The notes below the pieces were generated by a model. It was not told the DNA's origin and did no database searches. It worked only from the letters and a program-made list of their open reading frames with translations. Below, in pieces: positions 9,075-18,104 of a DNA stretch of 64,000 nt (its first letter is position 1; every line of letters begins with the position of its first letter). The translations under genes were made by a program, and so were the position numbers. Origin of the DNA: JAHFUA01 sp963808725 (GTDB lineage: Bacteria > Acidobacteriota > Terriglobia > Terriglobales > Acidobacteriaceae); NCBI GenBank assembly GCA_963808725.1, contig CAWEGO010000002.1, positions 930,001 through 994,000 on the forward strand. Direction: 5' to 3'.

Positions 9075-9847
9075 CAGGCGACTCCGAGATAGGCTTCTTG
9101 CACCTGAGGGTCGGCGGCGATCTGCCGGTACGGCCCTTCCGCGATCTTGAGGCCGAAGTTGAGGACGACGCAGCGGTCGGTGATGCGCTCAATCACGCCC
9201 ATCTCATGCTCGACGATGATGATGGTGAGATTCTGATTGCGTGCGCGGACCTGCAGGATTTCATCCATCAGGGTCGTGGTTTCGTCATGGGTCATCCCGG
9301 CCGAGGGCTCGTCGAGCAGCAACAGCTTGGGCTGGCTGATCAGAGCGCGGCAAATTTCGATGCGGCGGCGGTCGATCATGGTCATGCCAGCAACGGGCTC
9401 GAACATCCGCTCGGCAAGCTGTGGCTCGAACACCTCGACCAGCGCTCGGGCCGCCCGATAGCTTGCCTCGAACTCGCGCTTGAAGTCGCCGCGCCGCATG
9501 AGGTTGAACCAAAGCCCCTGATTCAGTCGCTTGTGGTTGCCAATCATGATGTTGTCGAACAGCGACAGCGGCAACGCCAGCCGCGAGCGCTGGAACGTGC
9601 GTGCTATGCCGGCATGGTAGATAGCCCGCGGCGACGCGCGCGTGATGTCCTTTCCTTCGAAGGTAAGAGTGCCCGCCTGGACGCGATAAATTCCGGTAGC
9701 GACGTTGAAGAAGGTCGTCTTGCCCGAACCGTTAGGTCCGATGAGGCCGAGGATTTCGTTCGGCGCGACCTCGAGATCTAACTGGCCCAACGCGACCACT
9801 CCGCCGAACTTCCGGGTGAGGCTGCGCGCTTCCAGCAAGGGCGTCAT
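9074..9847 (-). CDS. livG: Branched-chain-type ABC transporter ATPase LivG
   Basis: A 257-residue LivG-type ATPase. Walker A is GPNGSGKTTFFN, Walker B is LLLLDEPSAGMT, and IIIVEHEMGVIERI carries the H-loop. The ABC signature is atypical, GMTMIDRRRIEICRAL in place of LSxGQ. I place the start at the ATG at 9847, which overlaps the livM stop in an ATGA arrangement; a longer open frame upstream only reads livM out of frame. The gene is translationally coupled to livM and livF. Confidence 0.92.
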   Translation of the reverse strand: MTPLLEARSLTRKFGGVVALGQLDLEVAPNEILGLIGPNGSGKTTFFNVATGIYRVQAGTLTFEGKDITRASPRAIYHAGIARTFQRSRLALPLSLFDNIMIGNHKRLNQGLWFNLMRRGDFKREFEASYRAARALVEVFEPQLAERMFEPVAGMTMIDRRRIEICRALISQPKLLLLDEPSAGMTHDETTTLMDEILQVRARNQNLTIIIVEHEMGVIERITDRCVVLNFGLKIAEGPYRQIAADPQVQEAYLGVA

Positions 9848-11008
9848 GGCCGCCCCCCGGGGAAATAGCTGCGCGCTGGGCGCGGCAGCAAACCTTGCGG
9901 TCGAAACAACAGAACGGCGATGACCATCACGGCATAGAGCAAGAAACGGTACTCCTGGATGGTCTGCAGCTTTTCCGGAACCACGACCACAATGACGGTG
10001 GCGACCACCAAGCCCCACGGATTACCGATGCCGCCGAGGAGAAGGATCGAAACCAGGATGAGCGAATCGGCGAAGGTATAGTTGTTGGGCGCGACGAATC
10101 CCCCGACCATCCCGAATAGTGCGCCGGCAACGCCGATGAGAAAATTGCCCAGCGTGAAGGCAGTAATCTTCCACCGCGCCACGTCGAGCCCAAAGCAACT
10201 GGCGGCCGTTTCGTCGAGCCGCAGTGCGTCGAGGTTGAGTCCGATCCAGGACCGCTCCAGCCGGCGCACCAGAATAAAGGCTCCGGCGAGCAGCGCCAGG
10301 CTGAGCACGAAGTAGCTCATGTAGAACGACAGCTCGGTGTTGCCGATGTTGATATTGTCGTTGAACGACCAGCCGCGAATCGTCATACCCTTGACCTGCA
10401 GCCCCTGCGGGCCACCGAGCACGTCATTGACCTCGAGGAAGGCCTTGAGCAGCAGAGCGAAAGCGATGGTGACCAAGGCGGCATAGTGGCCGCGCGTGCG
10501 CAGGACCGGCCACAGCAGCAGCGATCCGATCAGGGCGGCAATGAACCCGCCGATCAGCAGCACCAGCAGAGGCGGCACGGTGGTGTGGGCGTTGAGCACC
10601 GCCGAGGTATAGGCGCCAATGCCGAAGAACGAGGCGCCGGCAAAATTGAGCACGCCGGCATAACCGAATTGGATATTGAGCCCCAGCGTCGCGACCGTAT
10701 AGAGCAGGACGGTGACGAGCAGCAGAAGGACAAAGTGATCGTCATGGAAGAAGAGCGCTATCGCCAAGCCCGCCAAGATCGCCAGCACACCGAGGACATT
10801 CTCGCGGTCGGCGAAGCTCCGGTCCACCGCAGCCAGCCATCCCGTCCAGTACGCCGCCAGCGCAACGATAACCGCGAGCCCCAGCAGACCAATGATGAGA
10901 AGCTGCTTTTCGACGGCCAGCCAGGGCGCTCAGATAGAGGGCGGCGAGCGCCAGGGCGATAACACCTGGCAGCAAAGAAGCCTGTGTTTTCTGTCCGGCT
11001 TCACTCAC
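9844..11008 (-). pseudogene. livM: LivM-type permease, one frameshift near the N-terminus
   Basis: The second membrane permease of the importer. From the GTG at 11008 the first ~30 residues read VSEAGQKTQASLLPG and one hydrophobic helix; one extra base near 10924 then shifts the frame, and the rest (AVDRSFADRENVLGVL, then LNIQFGYAGVLNFAGA) is intact to the stop at 9844. Corrected length is about 387 residues with roughly ten membrane helices. LGLNIQFGYAGVLNFA is the conserved LivM signature. The GTG starts four bases before the livH stop region ends. The other four transport genes are intact, so a sequencing error is plausible; otherwise translation could restart further down. Confidence 0.85.
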
Positions 11009-11012
11009 GCAC

Positions 11013-11933
11013 TCAGACCCGCTCGCTGATCTTTTCCTGGATGAGCCCGGTTGGGCGCCACGCTATGAAGATGATGATGACGGCAAAGGCGAAAACGTCC
11101 TTGTAGGCGCTGGCGAAAGGCAGCGCGATCGTCCCGATCGTCTGCAAGGCCGCGAACAGGAAGCCCCCGAGGATTGCGCCATAGATGCTGCCCAGCCCGC
11201 CGATGATGGCGGCGGCAAAACCGATGATCCCGAGATACAGACCCATGCCGAAATTTATTTCGTTGTAATAGAGCCCGTCCATGATGCCGGCGAAGGCCGC
11301 AAGCGCCGAGCCGATGGCGAACGCGATGAGCACGATCGCCGTGAAATTGACGCCCATGGTGCGCGCCGTTTCTTCATCCTGCGCCACCGCGCGGATGGCA
11401 AGGCCGAGTTTGGTCCGGTTGAGCAGGAGCTCCAGCCCGATAATGACCGCGGCGCCGGCGGCAAGCATGATGGTGTTGTCGAGCCGCAGGTTGAAGTTTC
11501 CGAAGTTGACCGAGTTCGTCGGCAACAGCCCGGGAAACGGCTTGGGATTGGCGCCTTGTGGGTAAAAGAGCCGCACCGATTCCCGCAGAACCGTGCCCAG
11601 CATCAGGGTGATCAGCAGGGTGTTGAGCGCGGGCGCCGAACGCAAGGGCAGCACGAGATAGCGGGCAATCAGCATGCCCAGCGCCGCCACGGCGACCATC
11701 GCAACCACGGCCATGGCGAGCAGCAAGATCGAAGCGGAGCTCACGCCCGCCGCCCGCACCCCCAAGAAGGTCATCAGCGCGGTGAAGGCGCCGACGGTGA
11801 GGACGTCGCCGTGGGCAAACTGGATGATGTCGAGCACGCCGAAGAACAGGGTGAAGCCAACGGCAACCAGCGCATACATCATGCCGACCATCAGCCCGTT
11901 CATGATGTATTGCGCAAGCAGTCCTATATCCAT
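11013..11933 (-). CDS. livH: Branched-chain-type ABC transporter permease LivH
   Basis: A 306-residue inner-membrane permease with about eight hydrophobic segments. The N-terminal NGLMVGMMYALVAVGFTL and FAHGDVLTVGAF match LivH, and GLGSIYGAILGGFLFA is the cytoplasmic EAA-like loop that contacts the ATPases. It follows the binding-protein gene by about 70 bases and runs directly into livM. Its closest look is to amide/urea and branched-chain amino-acid systems, so the substrate class is a small polar nitrogen compound or amino acid. Confidence 0.93.
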   Translation of the reverse strand: MDIGLLAQYIMNGLMVGMMYALVAVGFTLFFGVLDIIQFAHGDVLTVGAFTALMTFLGVRAAGVSSASILLLAMAVVAMVAVAALGMLIARYLVLPLRSAPALNTLLITLMLGTVLRESVRLFYPQGANPKPFPGLLPTNSVNFGNFNLRLDNTIMLAAGAAVIIGLELLLNRTKLGLAIRAVAQDEETARTMGVNFTAIVLIAFAIGSALAAFAGIMDGLYYNEINFGMGLYLGIIGFAAAIIGGLGSIYGAILGGFLFAALQTIGTIALPFASAYKDVFAFAVIIIFIAWRPTGLIQEKISERV

Positions 11934-12006
11934 GACCTAGGTCCCTACGTGTACGCCTGCAGGAAAAAAGACGGGGCAGACTGCGCCACCCGGGTCTTCC
12001 GCGGTG

Positions 12007-13173
12007 CTATTTCTCTCGGGGCAGCTTGCGCTTGCCGGAGGCGTATTCGCTGTCCTCCCACACCACCCATTTGCCGTCTTGAACCACATACTTCGTAATG
12101 ACCGAAACGGTATTCTGACCGTGATCGTCAAAGGTGATTTTGCCGATGATGGAATCGCGGTTTTTCACATTGGCCAAATCCTCGATGACCTTCCTGCGAT
12201 CCGGCCCCACCTTCTCGATCGAGTCGAGGATCAGGTCCATCGCGGCATAAGCGAAGGCGCCGTAGGCGTCTGGGGGATTGTCGTACTTCTGTGCGGTGTA
12301 TTTTTCCATAAAGAACTTGCCACCCGGCAGCTTCTCGACCGGTGCGCCTTCGCGGAACGCGAGCGTGCCCTCCGCCAGAGGGCCGAGACCCTGGATGTAA
12401 GCATCGGACACGATGCCTGAGGTGCCGTCGAACACCGCCTTGATCCCGAGCTTGTCCATCTGCGCGCGGATGCGAACCCCGATCGGAGTGAGGCCGCCGA
12501 AGTAGATCACCTCGGGATTGAGCGCCTTAATCTGCGTGAGTTCGGCGGTGAAATCCTGCTGATCGGCGCCGACCCCGAAGGTGCCGACGATCTTGCCTCC
12601 CTGCTTCGCGAGCGCGGCCGTGAAGTACTCCTTGTGCCCCTTTCCGTAGTCGGTGGTGTCGTAAATCACAGCGAAGGTCTTGTATCCGAGTTTGGTCAGC
12701 AACTCCGCGTTGGTTTCATTCTGGTTGATCATCGTGCCGTTGACACGATGCACCTCAGGATATTTGTTGCGGTAGGTGATATCGGGCAGCACCGCGCCCC
12801 AGACCACCACCGGCAGCCCGAACTTGTGATAAACGTCGACCGTCGCGATTGCGGTCGAGGAGCAGTAGTGTGTTGCCGCCGCGATGATGTCCTTCTCCGC
12901 CGCCATCTTGGTCGCCACCTGCACCGCCACGTTCGGCTTGCACTCATCATCGAGCACCACCAGTTCGTATTCGTATTTCGCTTTCGCATCGGCGTTGCGC
13001 AGTCGTACGGCAAGATCGGCCGAATTGCGGCCGCCAAGTCCGTTGGCCGAGACGCCTCCGGTGAGCGGCCCAATAAAGCCGACCTTGACCTTCTCCTTCG
13101 CGTGTGCGGGCACAGCAGCCACGAGCCATACGGCCGCAAGAATGGCCGTTGCAGTCTTCAATCCCCTGGACAT
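12007..13173 (-). CDS. Periplasmic substrate-binding protein, LivK-like
   Basis: A 388-residue type I periplasmic binding protein. Residues 1-25 form a Sec signal peptide ending VPAHA; the mature protein begins KEKVKVGFIGPLTGGVSANG, the canonical Peripla_BP_6 start. A strong GGGAGGG ribosome site precedes the ATG. It leads the livKHMGF run. Cys residues in DDECKPN and THYCSS may pair. As in amide/aromatic-acid binders, the ligand cannot be read from sequence. The neighbouring amidohydrolase and Mo-hydroxylase suggest a nitrogen-containing carbon source. Confidence 0.9.
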   Translation of the reverse strand: MSRGLKTATAILAAVWLVAAVPAHAKEKVKVGFIGPLTGGVSANGLGGRNSADLAVRLRNADAKAKYEYELVVLDDECKPNVAVQVATKMAAEKDIIAAATHYCSSTAIATVDVYHKFGLPVVVWGAVLPDITYRNKYPEVHRVNGTMINQNETNAELLTKLGYKTFAVIYDTTDYGKGHKEYFTAALAKQGGKIVGTFGVGADQQDFTAELTQIKALNPEVIYFGGLTPIGVRIRAQMDKLGIKAVFDGTSGIVSDAYIQGLGPLAEGTLAFREGAPVEKLPGGKFFMEKYTAQKYDNPPDAYGAFAYAAMDLILDSIEKVGPDRRKVIEDLANVKNRDSIIGKITFDDHGQNTVSVITKYVVQDGKWVVWEDSEYASGKRKLPREK

Positions 13174-13333
13174 TCATCCCTCCCTTGCGCCAGTACACCG
13201 CGGCGGCTTGCACGCGCAGTGCTTCAATTGGGATTCCGTTTGACTTTGAAAGTGGCGGCGATTGTACACCGGTTTATCCTCCAGACGGACGTTTTGAACT
13301 GAGTCCTGTCTGAGTTAGGGCAAACTGGTTCAG

Positions 13334-14572
13334 CTACGCGGACAGCATTGCCAAGGTCTCCGCGAGGATCAGCGCCCCTCGAGCGATATCTTCGATGGAT
13401 GCGTATTCGTCCGGACGGTGGCTATACCCGTTGCGGCATGGAATGAACAGCATGGCAGCCGGCGCGATCCGCGCCATGAAGAGGGTATCGTGGTAGGCAC
13501 GGCTGATCAGGGGCAAGAATTTCTGCCCATGTTTCCGGCACGATGCTGAAAGAGCATCCATCACGCCGGGCGCGCACTCGCCGGGCGCATCAGCGTTCAG
13601 CAGCTCGATCCGTATCGACACACTCCGCCGCTCGGAGATCTGCTTCGCCGCAGTTTCCACGGCGCACATCACGCCGTCCCGCCGCGCGAGATCCGTATCG
13701 CGCACATCAACGCTGATCCGCACCTGACTCGGAATACTGTTGATCGCACCGGGAAAGACTTCGCACATGCCGACGGTTGCCACCGTATCGACCGAACCGC
13801 CCGCCCGCGCCGCATTCTCAATCGCGAGAATAAGCTCCGATGCCGCGCAAAGGGCGTCGCGGCGAGCTGGCATGAGCACCGCGCCCGCGTGTCCACCCTC
13901 GCCCTCGATCGAAATGCGCGCACTCGCTGGCGCCGCGATTTTGGTGACGATGCCGAGCGGCACCTGCTCACGTTCGAGAACAGGCCCCTGCTCGATGTGC
14001 ATTTCTATGAATGCCTTGTAATATCCGCTGGGCAGTTGGACTTCTTCCAGTTTCCCGCTCAGTCCTGCCTTGCGGCGCACTTCATCGAGCGATTCCGCAT
14101 TGGTGTCGATCAGCTTTCTGGCCGCGTCTCCAGAAAGAGTGCCGGAGAGCAGCCGGCTGCCAAGACACCCGATTCCAAACCGCGTCGGCTCCTCCGACGT
14201 AAACAGCAGCAGTTCGATGGAATTTTTCGGGTGGAATCCAGCGCGCTGCAACGCGCGTATAGCCTCAAGTCCTCCCAGAACTCCCACCACGCCATCGTAC
14301 TTCCCCGCATTGGGGATCGCGTCCAGGTGCGAACCTGTGCCGACCGCCGGTGCTGCAGGATCGGACCCTTGCCAACGCGCGAAGGTATTTCCCACTGCAT
14401 CCTGGCGCACCGCGAGGTCTGCAGCTCTGCAATGATCTATTAGCCAGGCTCGAGCCCTCATATCCGCCGGCGTGAAAACGATTCGCGTCACTACGGGTGG
14501 TCCCGCCTCCGAAATCAACGCTAGCGCTTCAATTTCGGACAGCAGGCGAGCGGAATCGATTTCCAGGTTCAT
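13334..14572 (-). CDS. M20-family amidohydrolase (N-carbamoyl amino acid/allantoate type)
   Basis: A 412-residue binuclear metal amidohydrolase that cleaves N-carbamoyl or ureido groups. Metal-binding motifs are in order: GSHLDAIPNAGKYDG (His and Asp), FTSEEPTRFG (Glu pair), HIEQGPVLE (His) and NGYSHRPDEYA (His). These fit the allantoate amidohydrolase/beta-ureidopropionase/N-carbamoyl-L-amino acid hydrolase group (HyuC/AllC) rather than aminopeptidases. The dimerisation domain around residues 210-320 (EGEGGHAGAVLMPARRDA) is complete. It is followed on the same strand by the binding-protein gene about 160 bases on, consistent with use of an imported amide. Cytoplasmic; exact substrate unknown. 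Confidence 0.87.
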   Translation of the reverse strand: MNLEIDSARLLSEIEALALISEAGPPVVTRIVFTPADMRARAWLIDHCRAADLAVRQDAVGNTFARWQGSDPAAPAVGTGSHLDAIPNAGKYDGVVGVLGGLEAIRALQRAGFHPKNSIELLLFTSEEPTRFGIGCLGSRLLSGTLSGDAARKLIDTNAESLDEVRRKAGLSGKLEEVQLPSGYYKAFIEMHIEQGPVLEREQVPLGIVTKIAAPASARISIEGEGGHAGAVLMPARRDALCAASELILAIENAARAGGSVDTVATVGMCEVFPGAINSIPSQVRISVDVRDTDLARRDGVMCAVETAAKQISERRSVSIRIELLNADAPGECAPGVMDALSASCRKHGQKFLPLISRAYHDTLFMARIAPAAMLFIPCRNGYSHRPDEYASIEDIARGALILAETLAMLSA

Positions 14573-14625
14573 GGTCTTCTATTGCCTTTCAGTATTTGAG
14601 TGATCACACCATAGCGCCTTGCTTG

Positions 14626-15792
14626 CTAGGTTCCTACCGCGGGAGGTTGGACTCGCAGCAAGCGTCCGTGTTTGAGGATGAAGCGATCGTCGCGCCAAAC
14701 TACGGTGCGGCCTGCGTACGACGCCGCCCACACCAGGAAAGCTTGCACATCGCGGAGGGGAAGCAGCCAGAGCCGGCGCAGCGTGCCGGGGTCGTGGCAG
14801 ACGCCAAGCCCCGTCACCAGCAGGGCCGCGATCCTGGCAGCATAGGCGCCCGCAAACAGCGCCCAGGCCCAGGTGGCGCCCGCAGCCGCGATCACCGCCA
14901 CGGCGGCCCACTGCACTCCGAAGGTCAGCACCAGCCCGGCGTTGCCGCGCGGGCTGGCGTCGCGCACGGTGCGCGACCAGCGCAGTTGGTGGTTCCAGAA
15001 ACCGCTCAGCGAATAGTCGGCCAGGTGGGTCTCGACCACCACATCGGAAAGAACGATGCTGTATCTGGCCTGGGCAATCAGTGTGCCGAGCTGGTGGTCG
15101 TCGGCCAGATACTCGGCGAGCGTCTCGAACCCGCCGATGCGCTCCAGCACACGCCGCGGGAATGCCAGCGTCGATCCAAACCCGTAATGGAAGGCACGCC
15201 GGTTTGCGTAGGAGACGAGAACCGCGGTGGCGAAGTCGCTGATGCTTAGCGCTTCCAGCTTCGAACCCAAGGTCTGTCCCGCGACGGCGCGGTAGAGAGC
15301 GGTCACCAATCCGACCTGCGAATCTGCCAGCGGCGCCATAATTCGTCGCAGATAGTCGGGAGGAACGCGGATATCTCCGTCGTTAACCAGCAGGTAATCG
15401 TGCCGCGCTGCAGGGAGCATCTGAATAAGGTTGCTGACCTTGCGGTTGGCGCCGAGATCCCGCGGGCAGACGACCACTTCGATGCGCCGGTCCGGAAACT
15501 CCTTCCTCAACCGCTCAATCGCAGCAACGGCGGGATCGCCTGGATCGTGGACACCGAAGATGATCTCGTACTCGGGATAGTCCAGCAGGCAATGGCTGCG
15601 GAAGCATTCGTAGGCGTGCGGGTCGGCGCCGCGTACGGGCTTCAGGATTGAAACCGACCTTGCTTCGTCGGGGTGGGCGGGCGGGGGCGGCAGCCGCAGA
15701 AAACGCCATGCGCAGATGATGGAAACCAGGTAGAACGCCGTGCCGCACACCGCCCCGGCTGCGGCCGCGATCTCGACGATGGTGCGGATCAT
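14626..15792 (-). CDS. hpnI: Hopanoid glycosyltransferase HpnI
   Basis: A 388-residue GT21-type membrane glycosyltransferase that adds N-acetylglucosamine to bacteriohopanetetrol. One N-terminal helix is followed by the GT-A domain: SILKPVRGADPHAYECF, the DxD-like NDGDIRVPPDYL, ADDHQLG, and the acceptor motif QLRWSRTVRD (Q/RxxRW type). Two or three C-terminal helices anchor it. The similarity to ceramide glucosyltransferases and the DD-DxD-QLRW pattern identify HpnI. No other hopanoid genes lie next to it. The ATG at 15792 sits about 70 bases from the RNase P RNA 5' end on the opposite strand. Confidence 0.87.
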   Translation of the reverse strand: MIRTIVEIAAAAGAVCGTAFYLVSIICAWRFLRLPPPPAHPDEARSVSILKPVRGADPHAYECFRSHCLLDYPEYEIIFGVHDPGDPAVAAIERLRKEFPDRRIEVVVCPRDLGANRKVSNLIQMLPAARHDYLLVNDGDIRVPPDYLRRIMAPLADSQVGLVTALYRAVAGQTLGSKLEALSISDFATAVLVSYANRRAFHYGFGSTLAFPRRVLERIGGFETLAEYLADDHQLGTLIAQARYSIVLSDVVVETHLADYSLSGFWNHQLRWSRTVRDASPRGNAGLVLTFGVQWAAVAVIAAAGATWAWALFAGAYAARIAALLVTGLGVCHDPGTLRRLWLLPLRDVQAFLVWAASYAGRTVVWRDDRFILKHGRLLRVQPPAVGT

Positions 15793-15849
15793 GCTCGGGT
15801 GTTTATAGCCCTTCCGGCGGCAAGCGGTCTACTGGTGCGCGACATCCAC

Positions 15850-15855
15850 TATAAT
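15850..15855 (+). promoter_or_regulatory. -10 element for RNase P RNA
   Basis: A perfect TATAAT ten bases before the predicted RNA 5' end. The -35 region about 17 bases upstream is weak. Strong -10 boxes are usual for this stable RNA. Confidence 0.65.
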
Positions 15856-15864
15856 GAGCTGGTT

Positions 15865-16347
15865 GACAGCCGGACCGGACGGTCGCTCCTGCCCTGCGAA
15901 CGCTGGATTCGTCCAGGCCGCGCGGGATCAGGGGAGGAAAGTCCGAACTCCATAGAGCAGTGTGCCGGATAACGTCCGGGCGGGTGGGTTCAAGCCCATT
16001 CCGACGGAAAGTGCCACAGAAAACATACCGCCCAGGCGCGCGGGAAACCGCTGCGCCGGGTAAGGGTGAAAAGGTGCGGTAAGAGCGCACCGCCGCTCCA
16101 GTAATGGAGCGGGCAGGGCAAACCCCACACGGAGCAAGACCAAATAGGGAGGGAGCGGCGGCGGGGTCCCCCAGAGCGGGTCTTTAGCCCGCGATGGGGT
16201 TGCAGCTTCGGCGTCCGCGCGCTGACTCGGCGCGTTTCACCTCCGGGTAGGTCGCTAGAGCCGCGCAGTGATGCGCGGCCCAGAGGAATGACCGTCCTGC
16301 CCGCCGCAAGGCGTGCAGACAGAATTCGGCTTACAGGTTCGGCTGTC
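15865..16347 (+). ncRNA. rnpB: RNase P RNA, bacterial type A
   Basis: The catalytic RNA that matures tRNA 5' ends. Conserved blocks occur in order: GAGGAAAGTCCGAACTCC, AGTGCCACAGAAA, GGGTAAGGGTGAAAAGG, GGTAAGAGCGCACCG, CACGGAGCAAGACCAAATA, AGAGGAATGACCGTC and ACAGAATTCGGCTTACAG. The ends GACAGCCG and CGGCTGTC pair as helix P1 and set the boundaries. At 483 nt it is longer than typical type A RNAs (about 350-420 nt). Much of the excess lies between CCAAATAGGG and CCGGGTAGG, where an extra palindromic hairpin (16168-16199) is present. Confidence 0.95.
16168..16199 (+). repeat. Palindromic insert inside RNase P RNA
   Basis: CCCC-AGAGCGGGTCTTTAGCCCGC-GATGGGG folds as a hairpin in the P16/P17-equivalent arm. 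The GCGGG-TTTAG-CCCGC core resembles the GGGGCTAAAGCCCGCTCTC part of the 141-bp palindromic element at 37180-37320, so it may be a repeat that inserted into a tolerant arm. Confidence 0.5.
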
Positions 16348-16359
16348 ACTTCAATCCAG

Positions 16360-16665
16360 CTACCGTCCGGCGGCTGCCGCTTTCCTCTTCGGGCGGAGAA
16401 TGAATTCCAGTTTCAAGCCGAGTGCATCTGCATAGCGCATCAGGGTGCTGATGTTGGCATGTTCCGGCTGCCTTTCGGTGCGGCTCAGTTGAGGGGCGCT
16501 TGTCCCCATGCGTTCTGCCACATGCTCCTGGGTAAGCCCCCTCTTTTGCCGTTCCTGAGCCAGGGTGGCCCCGATTGCGAGGGCACTCCACTCCTCGTTA
16601 AACACTCTCTTGATACGTGGATTCTCTAGCTGCTTCCGCAGATAACGGTCCCAGTTGCTTCTCAT
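16360..16665 (-). CDS. HTH antitoxin, HigA/XRE type
   Basis: A 101-residue cytoplasmic DNA-binding antitoxin. The Xre helix-turn-helix spans about residues 35-90 (GATLAQERQKRGLTQEHVAERMGTS in overlapping pieces, then STLMRYADALGLKLEF). Its ATG overlaps the stop of the upstream toxin gene by four bases, the toxin-first order typical of HigBA. It is expected to bind HigB and repress the pair's promoter. The stop lies just past the RNase P RNA 3' end on the opposite strand. Confidence 0.85.
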   Translation of the reverse strand: MRSNWDRYLRKQLENPRIKRVFNEEWSALAIGATLAQERQKRGLTQEHVAERMGTSAPQLSRTERQPEHANISTLMRYADALGLKLEFILRPKRKAAAAGR

Positions 16666-17063
16666 CTTTCCCTCTTTTTGGCATGTAATCGGTTGATGTG
16701 GTCTGCCACCCTGGCCGCCGCGATTTTCTTGTCGGCCTCGGGAACAGCCGCTGTCGTCTTGATGAATCCGTGGAGCAGGATGCCGACCCGCCTTTCATCG
16801 AAAAAATAGAGCACTCGATAATTCTGGCCGTCTATTTGTGCTCTCAGTTCACGCAGCTTGCCCTCGATCTGTGAAGTGTGCGGAAAGTCAAGCATCGGGC
16901 CGTGTTCGGCCAGCAGTTGAATATTGGCCATCAGGCGGCCTCGTATGTCCTCCCGCAAACCGTCCAGCCATTGCTGCACTGGCAGCCGCCGCAGACCGTC
17001 CTGATAAAACTCCAGGTCCAACTGCGCCTCTGCTTCTTCGCAGCCACGTGGATAATATATCAA
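16662..17063 (-). CDS. HigB/RelE-family toxin
   Basis: A 133-residue putative ribosome-dependent mRNA endonuclease of the phage-derived Gp49/HigB type. Recognisable segments are FYQDGLRRLPVQQWLDGL, MLDFPHTSQIEGKLRELRAQ, YRVLYFFDERRVGILLHGF and TTAAVPEADKKIAAAR, the classic order for this family. No ATG is available at the N-terminus; the frame opens at TTG 17063, and another TTG lies about 15 codons in, so the true start is uncertain. It is cotranscribed with the HTH antitoxin, ATGA-coupled. Confidence 0.83.
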   Translation of the reverse strand: MIYYPRGCEEAEAQLDLEFYQDGLRRLPVQQWLDGLREDIRGRLMANIQLLAEHGPMLDFPHTSQIEGKLRELRAQIDGQNYRVLYFFDERRVGILLHGFIKTTAAVPEADKKIAAARVADHINRLHAKKRER

Positions 17064-17294
17064 TTTTGATAAGCCATTGCACGCCGGGGTTGTCCCAGCC
17101 GGGGTGAAGCAGACCGCCGGCCAGGGGTCATTGCCCTACGGGGCAATGAGCTTTTTCGCGATTTCCATACCCGGTCCCCCGATTGTGCTTTAGAATACAT
17201 ATACAGGGGAACGGATTTTTACGTTTTGCTCACCCGCTTTAATAGCATCTGGGCAAGCTTCCGCAAATTCCCCGCACAGGAAAATTCACACAAC

Positions 17295-18041
17295 ATGCTG
17301 ATACCGATTCTTGTCGCACTTCTGGTGGCCTTTGCGTCCATGCAACTTTCCAGTCTTTGCACCACCATCTACTTGCACCGCACCATGGCGCACAAGGGCC
17401 TGAAGCTGCATCCGGCGATGGCCCTGCTCATGCGGATCCAGCTCTGGCTGTTCACCGGGATCTCCATGCGGGAGTGGGTGGCGGTGCACCGCAAGCACCA
17501 CCACTTCACCGACGAAGAGGGCGACCCGCACAGCCCCTACCTGAAAGGTCTGCTGAAGGTGCTGCTACTGAACGCCCACTACTACGCGCGGGAAGCCAGC
17601 AAGCCTGAGGTGGTCGAGAAATACACGCAGGATATCCCGCGGACCCGCGCCGAGACCGTGTTATCGCATGGCTGGATCGGGCTGGGCATCATGCTGGCGG
17701 CGTTCATGTACGGTTTTCACCTGCTGGCGAGCGGCTGGGTGGGTCCGCTGCTGGGTGCGGCGACTTTCGTGGTGCAGGGCGGGGCTTACATCTTCAGCAA
17801 CGCCGTGATCAACGGCATCTGCCATTGTCTGGGATACCGGAACTTCAACAACACCGCCACCAATCTGCGCAGCGTGGCCTGGCTGACCGGCGGGGAGGGC
17901 TTGCACAACAACCATCACCAGTATCCGGCCTCCTCCAAGTTCAGCATGCGGAAGTGGGAAATCGATCCGGCATGGCCGGTGATCCGGGTACTCGCCAGGC
18001 TGCACCTGGCGCAACCGCTGCCTTTGCCTCAACAAGGCTGA
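17295..18041 (+). CDS. Membrane fatty acid desaturase, acyl-CoA delta-9 type
   Basis: A 248-residue di-iron desaturase of the inner membrane. Three histidine boxes are present: HRTMAHKG, HRKHHHFTDEE and HNNHHQYP, in the order and spacing of stearoyl-CoA desaturase-like enzymes. At least four hydrophobic segments flank them. The ATG at 17295 follows AGGA and begins the first helix (MLIPILVALLVAFAS); a longer frame from a TTG at 17226 is less likely. It sits tail-to-tail with cspA. Both cold-shock protein and desaturase respond to low temperature in many bacteria, but each has its own promoter here. Confidence 0.9.
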   Translation: MLIPILVALLVAFASMQLSSLCTTIYLHRTMAHKGLKLHPAMALLMRIQLWLFTGISMREWVAVHRKHHHFTDEEGDPHSPYLKGLLKVLLLNAHYYAREASKPEVVEKYTQDIPRTRAETVLSHGWIGLGIMLAAFMYGFHLLASGWVGPLLGAATFVVQGGAYIFSNAVINGICHCLGYRNFNNTATNLRSVAWLTGGEGLHNNHHQYPASSKFSMRKWEIDPAWPVIRVLARLHLAQPLPLPQQG

Positions 18042-18050
18042 CCCGACGGG

Positions 18051-18090
18051 CAAAAAAAACGGGCGCCCGCGATGCGAGCGCCCGTTTAAT
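18051..18090. terminator. Intrinsic terminator between desaturase and cspA
   Basis: A stem AAACGGGCGC / GCGCCCGTTT with an 11-base loop. On the minus strand it is followed by a run of eight T, a good terminator for cspA. On the plus strand it is followed by TTTAAT, weaker but possibly shared by the desaturase gene. Confidence 0.8.
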
Positions 18091-18104
18091 GCTGCCGGTC
18101 GAAC

